Shown here piece after piece: positions 63,932-64,000 of a DNA stretch of 64,000 nt. The notes beneath the pieces were generated by a model. The model had not been told where the DNA came from. It made no database searches and saw only the letters and a list, made by a program, of their open reading frames with translations. The position numbers and the translations under genes were made by a program. Origin of the DNA: Arenibacter algicola (GTDB taxonomy: Bacteria; Bacteroidota; Bacteroidia; Flavobacteriales; Flavobacteriaceae); NCBI RefSeq assembly GCF_018860365.1, contig NZ_JAHKPO010000014.1, positions 638,968-702,967 of the forward strand, in the 5' to 3' direction. Position 1 is the first letter of the stretch, and the number at the start of each line of letters is the position of its first letter.

Positions 63932-63978
63932 GTTTCCTGTAGCCTCCGAAGTTTACTTCGAAGAGGCGGAAGGAAACA
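63931..63978. repeat. 48-nt imperfect palindrome
   Basis: A nested hairpin: outer TGTTTCCT/AGGAAACA, middle GCCTC/GAGGC, inner CGAAGT-TT-ACTTCG. About 19 paired positions on each side with small internal loops. Could be a REP-like or transposon-associated palindrome, or a structured RNA. It starts at the last T of the preceding terminator. Confidence 0.65.
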
Positions 63979-64000
63979 AAAGGATCAAGAACAATTATTG

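Overview
The window reads as a stretch of chromosome from a marine-type member of the Flavobacteriaceae (Bacteroidota). This rests on low GC content, A/T-rich leaders with weak Shine-Dalgarno sequences, short lipoproteins with Bacteroidota-style signal peptides, and gene families typical of that group (GH130 glycosidase, SYLF, PA2169-type stress protein, semiSWEET, stand-alone receiver proteins, very long multi-PAS kinases, GH3 adenylase). Species cannot be read from the sequence. No rRNA, CRISPR array or complete tRNA was seen.

Layout. 1-29.3 kb: a sparse region rich in stress and signalling genes. It holds a clade-2-type catalase (cut by the window edge), a DadA-like flavoenzyme, a YghA-like SDR, three stand-alone receiver proteins, an AraC regulator, a GH130 protein, a SYLF protein, a nine-PAS hybrid-free histidine kinase, CsbD-like, ArsC/Spx-like, PPOX-like and PA2169-like stress proteins. 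Inside it lies a TPP-riboswitch-like element with a terminator but no thiamine gene after it (18346-18482). A tight four-gene operon (22941-27540) encodes an SbnA-like 2,3-diaminopropionate-type synthase, a FAD/NAD(P)-binding protein, a LysA/Y4yA-type PLP decarboxylase and a semiSWEET transporter. It looks like a small pathway for making and exporting a non-protein amino acid derivative.

29.5-33.8 kb: a GH3-type adenylase, a secreted metallopeptidase-like protein, an IS3-family (IS407-like) element at 31890-33107 that truncates a trypsin-like gene, and a small HTH protein. 33.8-43.2 kb: a DNA-repair and mutagenesis island. A UvrD-type helicase and a DEDDh exonuclease/GIY-YIG fusion point left. 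Pointing right are a 112-aa unknown, a Y-family polymerase whose catalytic Asp-Glu pair is replaced by His-Ser (ImuB-like), and a DnaE2-like alpha subunit with its catalytic aspartates intact. A truncated Ku gene follows and runs into a frameshifted PAS sensor.

45-64 kb: ordinary metabolism and regulation. metE is divergent from an Lrp/AsnC regulator with a perfect palindrome between them. A TetR-thioesterase-RidA-lipoamide dehydrogenase group follows, then an amidohydrolase, PhzF, LysR, a SnoaL-like protein, AraC, MFS, isochorismatase-like, several lipoproteins and a cytochrome c. The right end carries a decayed quinone-oxidoreductase gene, what looks like the 3' end of a tRNA-Ser, a strong terminator and a 48-nt imperfect palindrome, suggesting an old integration boundary.
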